A DNA stretch of 64,000 bases. Origin: Bradyrhizobium sp. SZCCT0231 (GTDB lineage: Bacteria; Pseudomonadota; Alphaproteobacteria; Rhizobiales; Xanthobacteraceae). The position numbers and the translations under genes were made by a program. Shown in pieces: positions 62,501 to 64,000 of this stretch. The notes under the pieces are model-generated. The model had not been told where the DNA came from and made no database searches. It saw only the letters and a list, made by a program, of their open reading frames with translations. The stretch spans positions 1-64,000 of the forward strand of contig NZ_JAFCKP010000010.1 of the NCBI RefSeq assembly GCF_018130245.1, written 5' to 3'. The first letter of the stretch is position 1; every line of letters begins with the position of its first letter.

Positions 62501-64000
62501 GCTCGGCGAGATCGAGGCGCGGCTGCTGGCACAGGATGGCGTCCGCACGGCCGTGGTGGTGGCGCACGAAGCCGGCGCCGGCCGCCAGCTGGTCGGCTAT
62601 GTCAGCGGCGAAGCGTTGGATGGGGTTGTGCTGAGGGTGGCCTTGTCGTCGGTGCTGCCGGACTACATGGTCCCGGCGCGGATCGTGGTGCTGGAGCGTC
62701 TGCCGCTGACGCCGAACGGCAAGGTCGACCGCAAGGCGCTGCCGGCGCCGGATCAGCTCACGGCCTCCGCCGAGCATGTCGCGCCGCGCACGCCGGCGGA
62801 AGCCGCGTTGGCCGCGATCTGGGCCGATCTGCTGCGCCAGCCCAACATCGGCGTCACCGACAATTTCTTCGAGCTCGGCGGCGATTCGATCATCTCGCTG
62901 CAGATGGTGAGCCGCGCGCGGCGCCAAGGCGTGCTCATCGAGCCACGTGACGTGTTCCGGCATCAGACCATCGAGGCGCTGGCCGCGTCGTCCCGCGATA
63001 TCGACTCCGGCAAGGGCGGTCCGGCATCGGAGCGCGGCTCGCTGGCGGGGCTCTCCAGTGAGCAGCTCGAACGGCTTGGTCTGGACTGGAGCCGCATCGA
63101 GGACGTCTATCCGCTCTCGCCGATGCAGCAGGGCATGCTGTTTCACAGCCTGCGCGATGCCGGCAGCGGCGTCTATGTCAACCAGGTCAGCGTCGAGATC
63201 CGGGGCCTCGATCCGGAACGCCTCGGAAGAGCGTGGCGCGAGGTGAGCGCGCGTCATCAGATAATGCGGACCGGCTTCCTGTGGCGCGAGCTCTCAGGCT
63301 CTCCGCTGCAAGTCGTCTATCGCGACGCCGTCGTGCCGTTCGCGCAGGACGACTGGCGCGGGCAGACGACCGACGACGAACGGATTGCGGTGGCCCTTGC
63401 CGATGAGCGCACCGCCGAGTTCGATCTCCAGGCGCCGCCGCTCCAGCGGGTGCGGCTGTTGCGCCTCCAGGACGACTTCTGTCGGCTGATCTGGACCTAT
63501 CATCACATCCTCATGGACGGCTGGAGCTCGGCGAGGTTCGTCGGAGAGGTCCTGGAGTGCTACTACGGTGGCACGCTTGCTGCGAACGCGACGCGCTACC
63601 GCGACTACATCGCCTGGCTGATGGCACAGGACGCCAGGGCCGCCGAGGCCTTCTGGCGCGAGCAACTCGGGAGATTCGACCAGCCGACGCAGCTGGCCGA
63701 TGCCTTCGGCGCGCACCGCCATCAGGCGTCCGGCCACGAACGCTGCTACACGCGTCTCGGTGAGACGGCGACCGCGGAGCTGAAGGCGTTCGCGCGCCGC
63801 GAACGGATCACGCTGAACACCATCGTCCAGGGCGTGTGGGCGCTGCTGCTGCAGCGCTATACGGGCCAGAACACCGTGACGTTCGGCGTGACGGTGGCCG
63901 GTCGTCCGGCCGGCCTCGATGGATCGCAGCAGATGCTCGGGCTCTTCATCAACACGCTGCCCGTGATCGAAACGCTCTCGCCCGCCAGCACCATCGGAGA
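56514..64000 (+). CDS. Nonribosomal peptide synthetase, C-A-PCP-C-A-PCP-C..., incomplete at window edge
   Basis: ATG 56514 lies 3 bases after the previous stop; GTG 56508 overlaps that stop and is an alternative. At least 2495 codons are open to the edge without a stop. Domains by residue: condensation about 45-480 (HHIVSDGWS near 178), adenylation 1 about 510-1010 (YTSGSTGRPKGV), carrier FFELGGHSL near 1047, condensation 2 about 1130-1560 with the variant HHLIGDHST, adenylation 2 about 1590-2080 (YTSGSTGLPKGV), carrier FFELGGDSI near 2119, condensation 3 from about 2195 (HHILMDGWS), cut off. Pocket codes read by hand: A1 DAWTVAGVCK (Phe-like), A2 DILQLGLVWK (Gly-like). It should accept the acyl-dipeptide from the upstream synthetase and extend it by at least three residues. 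Release must occur outside the window. Confidence 0.95.
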   Translation, partial: MADTAKPSLRDLDPAQMRKLIALARDRGRNADRSGATAIAVVARDGSLEMSFAQQRLWLLAQLDGANSRYHIRGALRLSGELDVEALRRSIDRLFARHEALRSVFRMVDEQPRVVLLPADERVPLLEQDLRGRDDREQELARLCREEAATPFDLATGPLIRGRLIRTAEREYLFLLTQHHIVSDGWSIGVLTRELGALYQAFAAGKDDSLPPLAIQYPDYAAWQRQWLSGERLQRQVDYWRQALADAPAVLELPTDRPRAPVRSLAGASLPIKIDAELASGIRRLSQSHRASVFMTVLAAWAAVLSRLSGQTDIVIGTPTANRNRPEIEGLIGFFVNMLAVRVDLSAEPSVAELLRRVRAAALAAQDHQDLPFERVVEIMQPLRGQEHTPLFQVVFAWQSNEAGTLELPGLKAEAADIPLQQVRFDLELGLGEMDGRIVGSLNYATALFDEATIRRHRDYLLSLLRAMVADPEQVVDRIGIVGAEERRRVLDTWNETTTPFPSESCIHELFAEQVRKAPDAIALVFEDVRLSYGELDAKASRLARRLTTLGLVPDQPVAICLPRGLAMVVSLLAVLKAGGAYLPLDPAYPAERLRQIVDDAKPKVLIADGAGSAIFPRVTCEIVDPDADASVVVGQATSDPTDCVKGLTSRSLAYIIYTSGSTGRPKGVMVEHRGLVNLALAQRALFEVSSHSRVVQFASFSFDASIWEIVMALCSGAALFLAGSREHQDTSELLGYLADNAITHATLPPAMLHGRTDLDRLASLRVLVLAGELPKAELIKGVPAGVAVFNGYGPTEATVCATSWVRPPDFEGDAAPIGRPLPNVRIYLLDRFGAPVPLGAVGEIYIGGVGVARGYLNRADLTAERFVRDPFHGDAAARMYRTGDLGRYLPDGNIAFLGRNDHQVKIRGFRIELGEIEFRINEHADVTDSVVLMHRDHGGDTRLVAYVAARRGDGAGGDAGEFAGAMRDHLRACLPDYMVPSAFVRLDALPLTPNGKVDRKALPEPEDDAYARGRFEPPQGDVEQIVAKVWAELLGVDQIGRSDHFFELGGHSLLAVRMLERLQRYALRTDARTLFAKPVLADFAASLDGGSEVDVPVNGIARQTTAITPELLPLIALTQSDIDSIVAGVPGGVANIQDIYGLSPLQDGILFHHLLSKEGDPYLLVGRMAFASRDLLDRYLDAVRQVVDRHDILRTSIVWNGLSTPAQVVWRQAPLVVSEVVLDGDGPADEQLARRFDPRCHRIDLGQPPLLQFAVAADPKGERWLLLVLLHHLIGDHSTLEVMNDEVGKILSGLGQELPPPYPFRKLVAQSRASAATADHERFFRAMLADIDEPTTPFGLDRVHGDGGGIVEARRTLPEGLNARLRAQARRLGVSLASLCHLAWGQVVARTSGRERVVFGTVLFGRMQAGAGGDRTMGLFINTLPLRFDLDDTAVEDSVRDAHRRLTELMAHEHASLALAQRCSGVAAPAPLFSAILNYRHNAMPADLASDRDGSGIEWLGGEERTNYPLMLAVEDYGQALGLTAQIVRPLSADHICALMQQALDQLAEMLEHAPRVPVRQLDILPPEERQLLLEAWNRTQAHYLQDQSFVAQFEAQVRKSPEAIALVFGETELSYAALNARANRLARRLRDRGVGTEIVVGLALERGVGMLVALLAVLKAGGAYLPLDPDYPPERLAHMLRDSGAALVLTQTALRDQFSAALEETGAEVWLLDGEDGEGGDAGNLDVAVHGESLAYVIYTSGSTGLPKGVMVRHDAVTNFRATMAEQPGMTAADRVLGLTSLSFDIAVLELWLPLTIGARVVLADRAAAHDPLRLKAIVERHGVSLIQATPSTWRMLLDHEGPSLPASCRVLCGGEALPPDLARRLVAQAGEVWNLYGPTETTVWSARHRLDAMDDRPLLGGPIGNTTLHILGRDLNLAPVGVAGELYIGGSGLARGYWRRGALTAERFIPDPFGPPGARLYRTGDVARWRSDGVLDYVGRADHQVKIRGFRIELGEIEARLLAQDGVRTAVVVAHEAGAGRQLVGYVSGEALDGVVLRVALSSVLPDYMVPARIVVLERLPLTPNGKVDRKALPAPDQLTASAEHVAPRTPAEAALAAIWADLLRQPNIGVTDNFFELGGDSIISLQMVSRARRQGVLIEPRDVFRHQTIEALAASSRDIDSGKGGPASERGSLAGLSSEQLERLGLDWSRIEDVYPLSPMQQGMLFHSLRDAGSGVYVNQVSVEIRGLDPERLGRAWREVSARHQIMRTGFLWRELSGSPLQVVYRDAVVPFAQDDWRGQTTDDERIAVALADERTAEFDLQAPPLQRVRLLRLQDDFCRLIWTYHHILMDGWSSARFVGEVLECYYGGTLAANATRYRDYIAWLMAQDARAAEAFWREQLGRFDQPTQLADAFGAHRHQASGHERCYTRLGETATAELKAFARRERITLNTIVQGVWALLLQRYTGQNTVTFGVTVAGRPAGLDGSQQMLGLFINTLPVIETLSPASTIG

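Noticed and set aside
59874-63257. 1127-codon minus-strand frame inside the second NRPS
   Set aside because: Same reason; the plus strand carries all expected NRPS motifs here.

Overview
The window looks like a chromosomal stretch of a Bradyrhizobium-type alphaproteobacterium (Nitrobacteraceae). This is an inference from high GC, G/C-rich third positions, the load of solute-uptake systems, a rhizobial-style leuA with its own leader, HWE-free two-component genes, and the palindromic G/C-rich intergenic repeats common in that genus. No rRNA, CRISPR array, replication origin or intact insertion sequence was seen.

Layout. 1-9.9 kb: a branched-chain-type periplasmic binding protein gene broken by a one-base frameshift, an SMP-30/gluconolactonase-like protein, leuA preceded by a Leu-rich leader peptide and hairpin, an orphan TRAP binding protein, a Spy-like periplasmic protein, tRNA-Lys(CUU), and a remnant of a livF-like ATPase. 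8.4-15.7 kb: a signalling block made of a CBS/DUF294 protein and, convergent to it, an operon for a 44-residue membrane peptide, a receiver-only regulator, a degenerate PAS/histidine-kinase fused to a DEDDh exonuclease, a small membrane protein and a solute-symporter/histidine kinase. 16.4-29.4 kb: small conserved genes, a SAM hydrolase, a Dpp/Opp-type peptide transporter (minus strand) and, divergent from it, a CUT1 sugar-type ABC transporter (plus strand). 29.4-41.6 kb: accessory genes (DUF2721, TAXI-type binding protein, outer-membrane barrel, AraC-type and FixJ-type regulators, HlyD-like protein, a DUF1254 pair of which one is truncated, an HdeA-like protein, a receiver and a hybrid-sensor kinase), with remnants of IS1182-like and IS66-like elements.

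42-64 kb: a nonribosomal lipopeptide locus that runs off the right edge. It holds a TonB-dependent siderophore-type receptor, MbtH, a type II thioesterase, a SyrP-like Fe(II)/2-oxoglutarate oxygenase and two giant synthetases. The first reads FAAL-ACP-C-A-PCP-E-C-A-PCP, the second C-A-PCP-C-A-PCP-C... and is incomplete. My hand-read A-domain pocket codes suggest Asp, an unassigned (perhaps basic) residue, an aromatic residue close to Phe, and Gly. Together the genes suggest an acylated peptide starting with a D-Asp or beta-hydroxy-Asp, probably an iron chelator imported by the adjacent receptor; this product is an inference and is the most interesting item in the window.
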